This document shows positions 1 through 10,786 of a DNA stretch of 64,000 nt, piece by piece (position 1 is the first letter of the stretch; every line of letters begins with the position of its first letter). The position numbers were made by a program, and so were the translations under genes. The DNA is from Diplolepis rosae (lineage: Eukaryota; Arthropoda; Insecta; Hymenoptera; Diplolepididae). The notes under the pieces were generated by a model. The model had not been told where the DNA came from and ran no database searches. It saw only the letters and a list, made by a program, of their open reading frames with translations. The stretch is from contig JAPYXD010000723.1 in the NCBI GenBank assembly GCA_030998225.1, positions 20,310,001 through 20,374,000 on the forward strand. Direction: 5' to 3'.

Positions 1-1823
1 CCTTCTTCCCTTCGTGTTTAAAAAAAGCGTCTACGCGATAGCGTAATACATATTAATTAAAATATACCCCATGTACTTATCGTGTTTAAAAAAATAACCG
101 TCCACATTAATATAAGCAACAAATATCAAAATTTTTGATTAATTAAAAAAATAGTTTCAAAAAACTCAAAAAATTTTATATGGCTGGTTAACAAACTTGC
201 TCTTTCTTTTTGGATTTAGATAAAATGTATGAAAGTGCATTTGTATTTGATTATTCTTTTGAAAGTTGTTGTGTCCACAGTCGACGACAAATAGACAGGA
301 AGGATTGAAAAAAAAATTCGGTTTCAGGGTGTTATGAAATGTGGACATTTGTTAAAAAAAAGAAAATGTCGAATTTTACACAAATTTAGTACCTTCTCAT
401 GTGTGATAAGAATGTATTGAAACCTGATGGAATTTTAATTGAGTTAATCACTCAAAAAACCATACACTTCAAAATTCATTGGAAATAAAGGTTCTGAGTA
501 AACTCACTCGAATAACGGTGTTGAATTCGGTCACGGTGATTTGATTAGCCATTTCTACGACGCTCTCTCCTTCTGGAATCAGATAGAACATTTTCTTTAG
601 TTGAACTTTAGAGGATTCTCTTATCTTTACTTTAAAGTAATTCTATTCTTATTGCAAGTTATTCTTCCATGATTCTCCTTGATTTTTATTAAAAAATAAA
701 ATGGGACATCTTTCTACTCTTAAAATAAATGGGTAAATAAATATATATATCAGATAAATAGATATTTATCAATTAAATTAGTTATTTTATTTTATATTCA
801 AATTAATACTTTTATTTTTTTTATTTTACGCAAAAAAGTGATAAATTCAAAATAATTAATTCAGAGTACATAAATATATGTTTAATTAAAATTGAATCCA
901 GTGACTTGATAGAATTTCTGTTGAGAAAATTTCAAGTAGCGCTACCGAGATACTTTTTTTTTGTGGCGGAGCTGTATTTTGACAGATTCTCTATAGATTA
1001 TTAGGAAAATTTAATTGTCGTTGGAAAGCTGCTAGACGAAAATAATTTTGTTTCCTTGGCAAATTGCTTTTCAAGAAGGAAGCAAACTTGCGAAAAATTT
1101 CAAAAATTTAATTAAACTAACTTAATTTCCTGAAAACAGTGTTTCAAAGTTCATGAGAAATTCAATTACTTTTACAACTCCACGATCTCGAAAATTTCTT
1201 TAGGGTTCCAGAGTATATTATTCGATTTATTTTTCACATTCTTCTAATAGTTAATAGTTATGCAAAGATTTAAATTTTCAGAAAAAGGTGGTATAAAGTA
1301 CGAGAGATGCAAAGTGGAATTTGTGGTGTGCACCTTTGGGGCACAGAGACTTTCCAATTTGGATTTGTATAATGGAAGGCAATAAGCGGTAACGTCGCTC
1401 TTGCGAATGAGCGCCGCCCCTTCACGTCTCAGTTCAAAATCCCGTAGGAGACACGTAGAATGGAAAACGAAAATTGCGGCATCACGATAGCGCCATCGAC
1501 TATTTATGTGGAAATTACTGCAAAAGTTGTTGGTCGACTCCAGGCTATGTAACTGTGATAATCACGAATTGCGATCTGTTTTATAGTTCGATAAGATAAT
1601 CACTTTAGGGCGAAAGTAATTTTTTATGGATTAAAAGGACTTTAATAGCCACCAACAACGAAACAAAAGCTATTAGATGCTAATAACGTGTAGTATTTTC
1701 TTATATTACTAGATCTTAAGATTTTTAATATTATAATAACTTATACGTATATAACATATTTCTTAATACTAAAGTAGTTTCCTTTGAATATATAAATATC
1801 TTTTACCATAATCGATAGTTTTT
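1..1823. other. AT-rich non-coding DNA, no gene seen
   Basis: No recognisable protein, RNA gene or bounded element was found apart from a degenerate dispersed-repeat copy near 150-345. The block 1370-1580 has a noticeably higher GC content than its surroundings, but its short open frames match nothing I know. Open frames elsewhere are 60 codons or less and are low-complexity. Confidence 0.6.
150..345 (-). repeat. Degenerate copy of the CTCATCATGGATGAG dispersed repeat
   Basis: The stretch from about 170 (atggctggttaacaaacttg) follows the same order of words as the clear minus-strand copy at 41772-42777 (tggctggttaatgaacttg, then a TTTTTCGGAT-like word, then the region before the CTGT run). 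Identity is visibly low and no terminus is present. This is an old internal fragment of the family best seen at 54413-55712. Confidence 0.4.
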
Positions 1824-1892
1824 ACATTCTCATCATGGATGAGAAGGTATTGGTTTTATGTGAAAAATGACTTTCGAAATTTTTTTTATTAC
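1824..1892 (+). repeat. Terminal stub of the CTCATCATGGATGAG repeat
   Basis: The stub begins with acattctcatcatggatgag and continues through gtgaaaaatgactttcgaaa, which is the first ~65 bases of the family, then stops matching. It is a very close match to the start of the copy at 54413, so it is either a recent truncation or a short relic after deletion. Confidence 0.6.
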
Positions 1893-3509
1893 AGACAGAA
1901 TTTTCTTTTTTTTTGAAAGATTAATTTTCATCAAAACTGTAAGCTGGAAAAATAGGATATCATATGTAATGGAAAAATATGATTTTCAATTTGCGAAGGT
2001 ATTTTTTCAATTAAAACAAAAAGTATACATCATGATGGAAAATTTTTAAATTGTTTGTAGATTTTCTTTAGACAAATAATTTTTCTGGTCAATTTTTTTT
2101 CGTATTTTGCATAGTTTGATGGGAAAGCTAAATTCAATTATTGATTTTTTTGAGTTTTAAAATACTATATCTTTTTTGATTTTAGTCTTATGAAAAACTG
2201 TCATAAGGATAATTTGTGAAGATTTCTTTGCACTATATGTTAAGAAAAAATATCAAAATTTGGACTTAAACGAAGTTGACAGGTTCTGTAGTCTTTTTCA
2301 AATTTCCAGGAAGACATTTTGTAAAAGAAGAAAATTATTTTACATGAACTTTTACAGGAATTTGGTCACGTGATCTGGTTGATCCATGGCCTCATGAAAA
2401 AATTAGGTTCGATTAACATTCTAGAAAAATTTATTTAAAATAAATAGTTTGATAGAGTTAATCGAAAAACGTACAGCAAGTGAGAAAAGTATTTATGATA
2501 AAACTTAAAATATTTTATCAAACGCTCCGGCTACATTAAACTGTTTATATGCTGCTATTATATTATAAATGGCACTTTATATACCATTCCGCAACTTTTC
2601 GAATTCTTAATCTGTTAAAACCAGAACCGGCTATGGGATAAAAGTGCTCGTTTAATCTGATAAATCCGACTTCAAATATAATTAAAATATGGATTGTAGT
2701 CATTAACTCTTAGAGGATGGAAGTGGGGCGAAGGTGCTTAACGAGTGAATTATGGAACACCTAGTATAATGGAAAATAAAATATGCCAAATAAAAATGAT
2801 TAAAATTACTTCATTAGCATGAAACTTAGTTTACCGAGGTTTTTGTTGCTATATTTTTCAAGGTTGAAATAATAAATTCTAAATTTGAAATGGCGGACTC
2901 AATATAACATTTTACGATGTTTTAGTAAATCTATACAGTAGTAAATAATTAGATACAAATATTGGCTTCATTGTCTATAAATGAGGAACTCAATGTTGCA
3001 TAAAATTGACACTATTTTTATCAAACTACCACATTTATCAATTAAGGTCAATAGATGCAAGTTCTATTTATAAATATTTTCGAAACTTATGAAAGCTTTC
3101 GATATCGTTTGAAGCCTTTTAAATTTAAACTAAAATTAGAGACAGTTTGAGTCGTTTGAGTTATTCTATTCAGGAATCAAATTTAGAGTATTGAAATTCA
3201 AAAACACAATTTTGTCTAAATTTCGAAATAATCTATCAGAAAATGAGAAATGAAGAAAGCAAGAATTTTGTCAATTATTATTATATAAAATTTAATTCAA
3301 TAAGTTGATTAAGGATAGTTTCGTGCAGTACGAATAATTTATACCAGGAAATTCTCAAAAAAATTAAATAATAGTTTTATATTGAAATAATTTTTAATAA
3401 ATTTATCTAGTTTAACTGGATTACAATATTTCATTATGTCAATAAATAATTAATATTTCTGCAGTAAATAACTTCTTATTTTCATTTTTTTAGGCGAATT
3501 TGTTAAGCA
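1893..3509. other. AT-rich non-coding DNA
   Basis: Nothing with coding or structural signal was recognised. The ATG-initiated frame at 1867-2049 is low-complexity Phe/Lys/Ile text and starts inside the repeat stub, so it is not taken as a gene. Confidence 0.55.
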
Positions 3510-3511
3510 TA

Positions 3512-4718
3512 ACACATCACTCAATAAGTTTCCGGTCTGACATATAGATGGCACCACTGTTGTCAAATCCATATTATTTCTTGATAGTACCAACCTTCAA
3601 ACGTTAAATGTCAAAATTTCATGATAATCTAACGTTTAGTTCAGAAGTTACAGAGGTTTTGGTGAAGCAACTTTTGTCATTTTCAAAACAATTGATAAAA
3701 ACAGTTTCGAGTGTTAATCAAACATTGCTTTTTAATGGGGAAAAATACTGTTGAAGCAAAGCAGTGGCTTGATAAGTATTATGGGGACTCTGCACTAAGG
3801 AAATCAACAATCATCGACCGGTATGCCGAATTTAAACGCGGTCGTTCAAACATCAATGACGCTGAACACTCTGGTCGTCCAAAATCAGCGGTTGTTCCGG
3901 GAAACATAAAAGTCCACAAAATAGTTTTGGGCGATCGTAAATTAAAGTTGCGTGAAATAGCTGACACTTTAAAGAAATCAGAAAGTAGTGTGTTTACAAT
4001 TTTGCACGAATCTTTGGGGATGCGAAGTTGTTTCCGAAGTGGGTGCCGCGATTGCTCATACCCGACCAAAAACAACAACGCGTCGAGGATTCAGAGCGCT
4101 GTTTGGAGCTGCGCAAGCGAGGTAAAAAGGATTTTCTGCGTTGGTATGTGACAATGGATGAAGCATGGATCCACCACTACACACCTGAAGCAAAAAGATC
4201 GTCAGCTAAGTGAACAGCAGCTGGTGAAATCCGTCCAAAGCGACCAAAAACGCAACAGTGGGCTGGCGAGGTTATGGCATCCGTATTTCGGGACGCGCAT
4301 GGTATTTTGTTTATCGACTATCTTGAGAAAGGTAAAATCATTAACAGCGACTATTATATGGCATTACTAGATCGATTGAGCCCAGGCATCAAGAAAAAAC
4401 AGCCTCACGTGAAAAAGAAAAAAAGTGCTGTTCCACCATGACAATGCACCGTGCCACAGGTCCATGAAAACGATAGTCAAATTGAATAAATTAAGCTTCG
4501 AATTGTTTCCTAACCCACCACATTCTCTAGATCTGTCCCCCAGTGACTACTGGATCTTTGCTGACCTGAAGAAAATGCTCCAGGGAAAGAGATTTGGCTC
4601 CAATGAAGAAGTGATTGCTGAAACTGAGGCCTATTTTGAGAGTAAAGATGAATCATTTTACAAAAAAGGCATCGAAAAGATAGAGAAGGGTTGGAATGAA
4701 ACTTATTGAGTGATGTGT
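3512..4718 (+). mobile_element. Mariner element 1 (full length, inactive)
   Basis: Terminal inverted repeats are ACACATCACTCAATAAGTTT at the left and its reverse complement at the right, about 21 bp and nearly identical. The left end abuts TA (3510-3511); the right flank reads TG, which I take as a mutated TA duplication. The length of about 1.2 kb is normal for mariner. The same TIR is found on the elements at 49494-52328 and at the right end of the one at 34571-38643, so three copies of one family lie in this window. The transposase inside is broken. Confidence 0.9.
3711..4709 (+). pseudogene. Mariner transposase, frameshifted and with a stop
   Basis: This would be the DDD transposase that binds the TIRs and does cut-and-paste insertion at TA. 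The first ~105 residues (from MLIKHCFLMGKNTVEAKQWL) form the helix-turn-helix DNA-binding part, including AEHSGRP. After a frameshift near 4025 the catalytic part runs through VTMDEAWIHHY (first Asp), FHHDNAPCH (second Asp) and SPSDYW (third Asp), with exactly 34 residues between the second and third Asp, as in D,D34D mariners. The expected Trp codon after SSAK is TGA at about 4210. A further frame change lies between 4370 and 4425. All three catalytic Asp codons survive, but no complete protein can be made. Confidence 0.9.
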
Positions 4719-4720
4719 TG

Positions 4721-5844
4721 TTTATATTTCATGGAAATTTATACTATCTAAATGTCAAATTTTCAGGTGGATACCCGGGACAAAAACTATCAGGTAAATG
4801 TTTCTTGGAGGCCAAGTAACTACCAAAAAAGTAGGTCGGCTGTAGAGCTACAGCAGTTCTGCTGCCCAATGGTAGTATACATAGTTTGCTAACCACTGAT
4901 CTTAAAGAAGTATAACCTGTTAGAAACGAGGGATATTAATGTTAGATAGCGTAATTGTTCTTGGAGCAAGTAGAGTGCTGGGGAAATCTTGAAACGAATA
5001 AATTGTATAGGTGAAAAAGAATTCTAACAACAAACAGACAACTGCTTTTAATAAACAAGAAGAAAAAAAATGTTACACTTGGATGACTTGTTCAATAATT
5101 TTGAAAAGAGAAAATGTAATAATTGCATTGTTTCATTCCCATAATTTCATTTATTTACCATTTCGTGAATATAAATTTAATACAATTCAATAATACAACA
5201 CTGAATAATTAATTGATGAGCATAACAATTACGACTGATGAGCTTATTATTTATCACTCGATCACATTCAGACAATACATTCAAAAATGGATAATGAGCT
5301 ATTTTAAATGTAAACAGAAGACGTAACTACCTATTCTAATTGCATTAACGATTTTCCGTAATTATATGACTCAATTTACATTTTGATATCCACATTACAC
5401 ATATTAACCCCCTGCGGATCTATTTACTGCCGGAAATCAGTATTAAAATGGTTCATATTTTCCTGTGCATGAAAGTATCTACTTCATTTGGTTCAAACAA
5501 TAGTTATCGATGGTAGTAATTGAAATTTGTGGTCAATTTTGCAAAATTTGAAATTTTTGTTCTCAAAAAAAGTATTGTAAATACCAGTAAACATAGTTCT
5601 TTTTCAATACTGACGAAACAGCCTGTCTGTCTTTGTCGTATGTCGATTTTCATCCATATACTTTCTAATAAGACTTTAAATCATAGAAAAATACCATAGA
5701 AAGTCAAAAATCATATTTTTAAGCTAATTTATGATGAATACAAAAAAATTGGAAATGCAAAATTTTTTGTTTAAAAAGAACTTTACATTTTTTAATGAAA
5801 TGAATATTATTCGCTTGAATTTGAAAAAAATTGGATAACTTTAA
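4721..5844. other. Non-coding DNA between two elements
   Basis: No coding region or repeat boundary was identified. The 60-codon frame at 5011-5193 is lysine/asparagine-rich low-complexity text. The segment 4740-4880 is a little richer in GC but matches nothing known to me. Confidence 0.55.
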
Positions 5845-6526
5845 GGGGGTCGTCTACCTACGCGCCTGACTTTCGGGCGTATTTTTGACGATGTAGTGCG
5901 ATAAAAATACACATTATATTGACACAAAGTTTTTTTTATTTAATTAGTACATTATTAAAATTAAAAATTTTTTTTTTCGTTATCTTGGCCTTGACGCGTC
6001 CTTGAATCGATCTCTGCCGGCGCGACATAGTAGACTTTGTGGCACGATTTTTTCAGCTTCAGAACCTTGAAACATGAAAACAATAATATTTTGTTACTTT
6101 TTACTAATCCGACTACGATAAGACACAAGCTTTTTGAAATATTTTAAAATTTAACAAAATGTCAGCGATTTGAAAAAAAAGTTCTATTTTCTACCCTGTT
6201 TTTCTCGCTTAAAAAAGCTGTAAAAAATTGAAAAAAAAATTTTGTTCAAAAAGCTCCTGTCTAATCGTAGTGAGACGTTTTTTGAACACGAAACAATTTA
6301 CAGATTTCCAATATCTTCGATAGTTCCGTCAAAATCGTGCCAACAATTTTAAAAAACACTACTTTCGAGAAAACACATTTAAAGATAAATGATGAGGTCG
6401 GTAGTATTTGAACCACCATGTTCTCGAATAAATCCTTCATAAGGCATGTTCCTTATAGTGTCTAGATTCGAAATAAGCAAAAAAAAATAATTCGATTTTT
6501 TGAAACCACGAAGGTAGACGACCCCC
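5845..6526. mobile_element. TTAA-flanked MITE, piggyBac-like
   Basis: The left end GGGGGTCGTCTACCTACG and right end CGAAGGTAGACGACCCCC are inverted repeats of about 18 bp with one difference. Both are directly flanked by TTAA (5841-5844 and 6527-6530), the signature target of piggyBac-superfamily transposases. The 682-bp interior has no transposase frame, so the element is non-autonomous. Classification as piggyBac-like rests on the TTAA duplication and the G-rich start of the TIR, not on a protein. Confidence 0.85.
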
Positions 6527-6530
6527 TTAA

Positions 6531-7394
6531 GAAAAGTAAATTCGCATTCGGAGTTTTATAAAATTTACGGTGTTTATTGTATTAAATCATGAGAAATGAA
6601 CTTAGATTTCCGGAAAGAACACATAAGTTAAGACATCATTTTTTTTAAACATCTTTACATTTTATAACCATAGATTTCATCTAGTAAATGTTTCAAATGC
6701 AATTTAGGATCTGAAAGGCACAAGAAGATGAAACCTGGGAATGAAATCCTTATAACTCAAGGGCCAAGAGCTTCTTCGATTTGGTGTTTGGTGAATAAGA
6801 AAGTCATTAGTGCGAAAGACGTATATATCTTGTACGACAAAGTGGAAGCATGTTTGCAAATTAAATTATGGAAACAGGACTTCGTTGATTTAATTCAATT
6901 AGATATAGATTTATATGATAAAATACTAACAAATTATTTTCGGTTATTTTTTTATTTATCACCTACATTTCAATCTGTCTTCCTCGTGGAGAAAGTATTA
7001 TTAACAAACAGAAATCAGAATTACATTTAATTCGTCAAAAATTGAGACAAAAGTTTTAATCCAGAAAGTATAGAGTTTATAATAATTCAACAATCAGACA
7101 CATCCACTTGGAGAAATGTTTCTTTAAATCAAAGAAAAATTTTATAGTTTAAGTTTTCTTGCATAATTTAAAAATGTAAATTTCACAGTGCCATCACTTG
7201 AAAGTTTCAGCTTCACTGTAAAATTTTTCTCGTGAATCGAAAATAAACTAGTAAAATTAATCAGTTGGCTCGTTAACTAGCAAAATTACTAGTTTTTTGT
7301 GGTTATATTAACAGAAAATCTATTTGATTTGCTCCAGTTTTTCAGATGATTTTACTATAATACTTTTCCATTTAATTTTACTAAATTTCAACTA
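6531..7394. other. Non-coding DNA; one unassigned 100-codon frame
   Basis: The plus-strand frame 6728-7030 encodes 100 residues beginning MKPGNEILITQGPRASSIWC. It contains no motif I can name and becomes Phe/Leu-rich toward its end. It may be chance, or an old exon or element fragment. The rest of the interval shows nothing recognisable. Confidence 0.4.
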
Positions 7395-7396
7395 GT

Positions 7397-7929
7397 ACGA
7401 GGCCTGTCTGGGAAGTATCGATCGTTGTGCTGTAACTTTGTATGTTAATTAATTACGGGTGGAAACCTTCAGTTTTTTTGCAAAACAGAAACAATGAATA
7501 CTGTTAACATATATATTTAAAAATATCCAAATCACACGCGATACATAAAATTTGCAGAGGATAACGGGAAATGTTGGCACAAATAGGGCAAGTCGGAGGA
7601 TTAAAAAGTTTAAATTCATTGGGAGTATACAGGAAAGAATCTTACTACATGAGGTGAAAAGTCTCCGAACTCAAAATGAAAATAGTATCTTTTTTTGCAA
7701 TATTTTTTTTTATTCTTTAATATAGTCTCCTTCAAGAGCAATAAACTTTTTTCAGCGTTCCTCCAACATATCAACGCTCTTTGTATAGTACAATTTATCA
7801 AGCACCTCAAAATAGGCATTTGTCTCCTATTTGAAATCTTCATTTGAATAAAATCTATTGCCTTGGAGCTATATTTTCAAGTTCGGGAAAAAAATAGTAG
7901 TCGCTCGGTGCCATATCTGGAGAATAGTA
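7397..7929 (-). mobile_element. Mariner-type remnant (3' part), minus strand
   Basis: A TIR-like end CGAGGCCTGTCTGGGAAGTA follows a TA at 7395-7396. The transposase C-terminus lies in the minus orientation just inside it, as expected for a mariner read from right to left. The copy stops abruptly at the TTAA of 7930, where another element begins, and no left half was found on the other side. It belongs to a mariner lineage different from the other copies in the window, judging by its TIR. Confidence 0.6.
7660..7925 (-). pseudogene. C-terminal piece of a mariner transposase
   Basis: Read on the minus strand, the region near 7925-7890 gives the PDMAPSDYYFFP block that contains the third catalytic Asp of mariner transposases. 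It is followed by degraded text of the usual C-terminal tail up to a RRLY-like block near 7730. Several stops and frame changes interrupt it. The DNA-binding domain and the first two Asp residues are absent. Confidence 0.6.
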
Positions 7930-7933
7930 TTAA

Positions 7934-8085
7934 GGGGATATTCTACCCGAGATGGTCCGAAAAATCTAGTTTTAAAAAAAAAATATTTATTAACATTTTT
8001 TTTCACAACGATTTAAAAACATCGATTATTCGACTGCCAAAGTTAATGTTATAAAGAAATAGGAAAAATATTCAACTTCTTGCAA
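7934..8085. mobile_element. Left end of a TTAA-flanked element
   Basis: TTAA at 7930-7933 is followed by GGGGATATTCTACCCGAG, which resembles the G-rich ends of the other TTAA elements here, and it sits exactly where the mariner remnant is interrupted. I could not find a matching inverted right end, so the right boundary given is arbitrary and the element is presumably truncated. Confidence 0.4.
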
Positions 8086-8480
8086 TGGATAGAGTTAGTC
8101 GTTTGTTCTTCTTCGGCTACATCGTTTTTTGTTTTCTCTTCAACATTCATTTGTTTCATCAAGATCTTTAATTTAGTCACCATCTTGTTGTGAATAATGC
8201 CTCGAAGATTTATCTGCATTAATGATCCTAATCGCTGCTGTGGATAGAGTTAGTTCCATAGACAGATTTAGTCGTTTGTTCTTCTTCAGCTAGATCGCCT
8301 TTTGTTTTCTCCGTTTTCTCTTCGACAGTCATTTGTTACTCTGCAGATAAATCATGGTTTCTTTCGTTTGCGTCTTTTATTTTATCAGTTTGCTACTATA
8401 TCAACTTTAGTTTTATCTATATCTTGTTGTGAATTATATCTCGAAGTTTTGTATGTATTAATGATCCCGATCGCTTCTAT
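8086..8480. repeat. Diverged two-copy direct duplication
   Basis: Two units, about 8086-8240 and 8241-8480, share in the same order the words tggatagagttag, agtcgtttgttcttcttc, catttgtt, atcttgttgtgaat, cctcgaag/ctcgaag and attaatgatcc. The second copy carries insertions. The 110-codon frame at 8302-8634 lies in the second unit and is not conserved in the first, so I do not regard it as a gene. Confidence 0.65.
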
Positions 8481-8589
8481 TATGTTTGTGGTAAGTATTG
8501 TACAAGTAAAGGAAAATATGAAATATTTAAATTCGTCAAAGATGTTTATAAAAAATATGTTTCTTTTGAAATTGCACACCAAGATAAAT

Positions 8590-8800
8590 CATGGGTTCCA
8601 CATAGTATCAGTGACCCTTAAAACCCCCGAGTAAAAAGTTTCAAGCGAATACGATCAAATATTGAAAAAATGGTCCGACATATTGAATCCGCCATTTTGA
8701 ATTTTTGAAACCTAACTGCATATTCGTAATCAGCGACCCTTAGAACCTTTAAAAGCACTGCACGATTAACATGGCAAAAAATTAAAATTTGCAGGGCAGT
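8590..8800. repeat. Short dispersed motif: CCATTTTGAATTTTTGAAA / CAGCGACC
   Basis: This stretch contains ccgccattttgaatttttga, then a gap, then attcgtaatcagcgaccctt. Related words occur near 25040-25100 (ccatcttggattttgaaaat) and 56165-56225 (tagaattttgaaaatctg, then cgtaattagcgacctc). It is an interspersed non-coding repeat whose full extent I cannot define. Confidence 0.4.
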
Positions 8801-9439
8801 GTTATTAAATAGAGATGAGTAGCGGTTTTGTAACTTCGCAACGACCGAGATGATTCCGACACATCGACATCGAGTCTCTTGCAGGGTACGAAGGAGGACG
8901 GCGGCCAGAAAATGATACCGGTGCTTAGGTTTCGGGCACCTGGCCGTCAAATGCGGTGGCGCTGATAGGAGCAAGAGCTGCTGGAGGTGAGACACAGAGG
9001 GATATACTCCGGAGTTGTCGACCTACTGGCATCGCCGATCGTCCGTCGCTGATCGTCAGGCGTCGCCGACCGTCCGGAGGTGGTTGCCTCGGCATACTCG
9101 TGATTGAGGGTATCCTGCACAAACCAGGAATCTTCCTTCGGATGAGGGAGAATGTGCACGCCTGGGCCGCAAGATAGTACCAGGGCCCGGGTTGCTCTCG
9201 CCAATCAATCGGGCTGCCCTGTAGCAGCTTGTGTAAAAATTTCTGTTGTCCGAAGCGCTCTAAGTGGCACTTAGGCGGGAGGCGCTAGGAGGCAGAAAAT
9301 TGCGGCAGTGTGGCAACAGTCCGAGGAATGTTCGAGGCTTTTGCCGCCAAAGGGCATGGCTGATGCAATCTGACTGTACAAGATCTCACTCTTAATCGGA
9401 CGCTAAAAATGCAAAGCACTCTAACCAAATCTATACCCT

Positions 9440-10786
9440 ATGAACATGTCCGTCAATAAGAAAACAGGTTCAAAGGTGCACGAAATAGAAACGAGAATCC
9501 CAACCCAAAAACCAAAGTCCAAGGACAAGACCGGCCAGAAGACGAAGCTGACCACAGCTCCGTCATCGAAAAGTAAACTGGCCGAGGTTGAAGAGATGGA
9601 GGTAACTCCACCGAATTTGAAACGCACTAGCGAACACTCTAGTGCAGAAGATCTTGCTCTAGAAAAGAAAAGGAACAAGGATCTTGCTTCTGGATCCGAA
9701 GTACCTTCAAAAGGCAAATCGAACGAGTAAGAACAAGTAGGAAGTAACTTGAACGTCTCTCCGAATCTAGACCTGGTAGCTGAATCTGCCATCTGTGTTG
9801 GGAACATAAGCCAAGCGCTGCTGAAGTTGAAAAGAGAAAGCAGTGCGGAAGCTTTTGAAAGCTTGAATCGTCTCTCTGAGATAATTCATGGGCTATCAAG
9901 TAAAAGCAGCAGGCTCGAGGGAGCCTTGGAAGAATCACGAAGAGGGAAAATAACTGATGCCAGACAGTCGTACGCTTCTGTCGCGCAAAAGCTTGTGCTT
10001 CCTAAAGCAACGCCAAAGGAAACTAAAATCAGGGCCCCTCAAAAGGTCCTTTTTGTTAGAGCAAAGGAGGAACTGAAGCTCGAATCCGTGGAAGCAACCA
10101 AGATGGAATTGATGAAAACTTTCAACCCTCAGAGGGAGAAGGTCCAAAACAAAAACATCAGGAAAATGAAGCGCGGTCTAGTGATAGAAACAGCTACGGA
10201 GAAAGACCTCCAAAAACTAGAAACGAACAAGAGCATCAGCTCCAAATTTTTCGTGGAATGACCTCAGAAGAAAAGTCCTAGACTAATAATCTATGACTTT
10301 CCAAAAGAGCTTGAGGAGGAAAAGTTTTCGAAGGCAATGTTTGAACAAAATCAGGAAGTAGCAAGCAACGCGACTGAATCCGCTAAAACTTTCAAGCCAA
10401 AATTAAGAACGGGCAAGAAAAATAGCGAAACCACAAACTGGGCTGTTAAAGTCAGTCCCAGTACCCGGAAAGTCCTGCTCAACACAAGGAAGCTGTTCAT
10501 TGGATGGCGTGCTTGCAAGGTGCAGGACTATCTCCTCATTTCGAGATTTTTCAAATGCCAAGGCTTTGGACACATCTCGAAGCATTGCGAAAGGGAGGAA
10601 GTTTTCTCTCATTGCGCAGACTCTGGACACAAAGCTGCAGAGTGTCCGAAAAAGAGTCATGGAAAGAAGTGTGCAAATTGCCAGAGGATAAAGAGAGATT
10701 CTAGCCATGACACCATGGATAAGAAATGCCACTTGTATAAAGCAGCTTTAGAAAAATATATTAACTCGACTGAATATGGCCTGTAG
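9440..10786 (+). pseudogene. LINE ORF1 (nucleic-acid-binding protein), two in-frame stops
   Basis: One reading frame of 449 codons, counting the final stop, is interrupted only by TAA at 9728 and TGA at 10259. The N-terminus is basic and low-complexity (MNMSVNKKTGSKVHEIETRI). The middle contains SPRLIIYDFPKELEEE, a block seen in ORF1 proteins of this LINE group. The C-terminus holds three zinc-knuckle units (KCQGFGHISKHC, HCADSGHKAAEC, KCANCQ...C) used to bind the element RNA. In the first two units the expected first Cys is Phe (FFKC and FSHC), consistent with decay. Its TAG stop overlaps the ORF2 start. Confidence 0.85.

Noticed and set aside
1370..1580. GC-richer block as a host exon
   Set aside because: No open frame of useful length or recognised motif; composition alone is not enough.
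8302..8634. 110-codon plus-strand frame
   Set aside because: It lies across the second unit of a diverged tandem duplication and is not preserved in the first unit; no domain was recognised.
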